This document shows, piece by piece, positions 33,270 to 34,000 of a DNA stretch of 34,000 bases. A model generated the notes under the pieces. That model was not told the DNA's origin and did not search any database. It saw nothing but the letters and a program-made list of their open reading frames with translations. Source of the stretch: Symbiodinium natans. Lineage: Eukaryota; Sar; Dinophyceae; Suessiales; Symbiodiniaceae. The DNA lies in the NCBI GenBank assembly GCA_905221605.1, contig CAJNDS010002209.1, forward strand, positions 405,164 through 439,163. The letters are read 5' to 3'. The stretch's first letter is position 1; each line of letters starts with the position of its first letter. Position numbers and translations under genes: made by a program.

Positions 33270-33320
33270 CTGCACGGTGTGCAGCGTGTAGGAGTCTCAG
33301 ATATAGAGCGTAGAGAGTAT

Positions 33321-33468
33321 ACTTGGATGTTCATGGTACTTCGTAACTAAATATAACTGTACTCCTAACTGTACTTATAACCATATTAGGGCACTTCAGG
33401 GGCTTATAATTGGGCTAGAAGTACAGTTATAGTTAGAATTAGTTAATAAGTATCATGAACCTCCAAGG
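33321..33468. mobile_element. MITE-like family 1
   Basis: ACTTGGATGTTCATGGTACT to AGTATCATGAACCTCCAAGG, with the internal AACTGTACTTATAACC / GAAGTACAGTTATAG inverted pair. It lies about 52 bp upstream of the 33093-33269 exon. Confidence 0.78.
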
Positions 33469-33635
33469 AGGGCTTAGGGCTTTCGGGTTTACCGAGATTA
33501 AGGTTTAGGGTGTTTTCACCCTAGGCCAACAACCCCCATGCCCTGAAACGCAGCTTCCTGAAAGCTAGTAGGCACCCCAGGGATGACTGAATTTCTTGAG
33601 AGGGGGATGAAAGCACCGAAGCGCAGCAGAAGCCG

Positions 33636-33785
33636 CCCTAAACCCTAAACCCTGAACCCAGAACCCTGAACCCTAAACCCTAAACCCTATTGAACCCTGA
33701 ACCCTAAACCCTAAACCCTAAACCCTAAACCCTAAACCCTAAACCCTAAACCCTAAACCCTAAACCTTAAACCCTAACCCTAAAC
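33636..33785. repeat. CCCTAAA/CCCTGAA array
   Basis: Twenty or more C-strand units ending at the edge of the candidate exon at 33786. Confidence 0.96.
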
Positions 33786-33835
33786 CAGCAGGAGTGTGGG
33801 GGCCAGGCACCCAGCTGCTGCATGATTGAGGGACT
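33786..33835 (-). CDS. Candidate exon ending at GTTTAGGG
   Basis: Acceptor CTCTGCCTCAG, about 50 nt, ends CTG|GTTTAGGG. All three frames are open (one reads SPSIMQQLGAWPPHS). Only the boundaries and the bracketing pattern support it. Confidence 0.35.
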
Positions 33836-33871
33836 CTGAGGCAGAGGGTCGGTAACACCCGAGCCCTAGGC

Positions 33872-33911
33872 CCTATTTGGAGGTTCCTGGGTACTTATAA
33901 CCCCAACTAGA
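33872..33911. mobile_element. Solo left end of MITE-like family 1
   Basis: ATTTGGAGGTTCCTGGGTAC followed by TTATAACCCC, no matching right end in the remaining window. Confidence 0.5.
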
Positions 33912-33990
33912 ATTGGGTTGAGGGTTTAGGGTTTAGGGGTTAGGGTTTGGGGTTTAGGGTTTAGGGTTTGGGGTTTAGGGTTTAGGGTAA
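33912..33990. repeat. G-strand array at the right edge
   Basis: TTTAGGG with TTTGGGG and TTAGGGG variants; unique sequence resumes at the last bases, so this is not a chromosome end. Confidence 0.93.
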
Positions 33991-34000
33991 ATCCTCCTAA

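Noticed and set aside
32944-32960. Relict dinoflagellate spliced-leader sequence (GTGGCTCAAG)
   Set aside because: Only about nine bases match the 3' end of the known leader; the rest does not.
1-34000. A true chromosome end
   Set aside because: Arrays are short, in both orientations, and separated by unique and coding sequence throughout; no terminal array at either edge.
1-34000. CRISPR array
   Set aside because: Regular spacing of repeats is absent, and the 7-bp repeats are telomeric; eukaryotic exon-intron structure.

Overview
This window looks like nuclear DNA of a dinoflagellate (Symbiodiniaceae or Polarella-like, or a close relative). The evidence is the plant/alveolate-type heptamer TTTAGGG/CCCTAAA everywhere, islands of GC-rich codon-like sequence, acceptors that are mostly AG|G, and an apparent mix of GT, GC and GA splice donors. 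GC/GA donors and AG|G acceptors are established for dinoflagellates. No rRNA, tRNA, CRISPR array, bacterial operon or intact intronless gene is visible. Almost all long open frames are translated telomere-like repeats and are not genes.

Reading the short unique islands between the repeats, I find that nearly all of them encode protein on the minus strand and that they join into one large gene. It enters at the right edge and leaves at the left edge, so both ends are missing. I count about 45 candidate micro-exons (26-90 nt, except two larger ones), separated by introns of roughly 0.3-1.5 kb. In transcription order: (1) 33.3-22.8 kb, a helical and basic region with repeated IQ (calmodulin-binding) motifs; (2) 21.8-19.8 kb, an Ala/Pro/Glu-rich connector; (3) 18.5-12.9 kb, a Neuralized-homology/SPRY-fold domain (domain A) followed by a Pro/Ala/Thr-rich linker in one 570-nt exon; (4) 12.1-6.0 kb, a second such domain (B); (5) 5.5-3.9 kb, a connector; (6) 3.1-1.1 kb, a third, more divergent domain (C). 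Domains A, B and C align residue by residue when the islands are joined, and this alignment supports the exon calls. I infer a cytoplasmic, calmodulin-responsive scaffold or adaptor; its function is not known.

The introns are the unusual part. Most exons are bracketed as (CCCTAAA)n-exon-(TTTAGGG)n in both strand frames, so each intron tends to start with G-strand telomeric repeat and end with C-strand repeat. Several exons end directly at GTTTAGGG, where the repeat itself can supply the GT donor. The mid-introns hold at least six families of short terminal-inverted-repeat (MITE/introner-like) elements, several lying 10-50 bp from exon edges, plus microsatellites and homopolymer runs.

Splice boundaries were placed by eye from reading frame, phase and alignment between the repeated domains. 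They need RNA evidence. Short exons without a paralogue in the window are the least certain.
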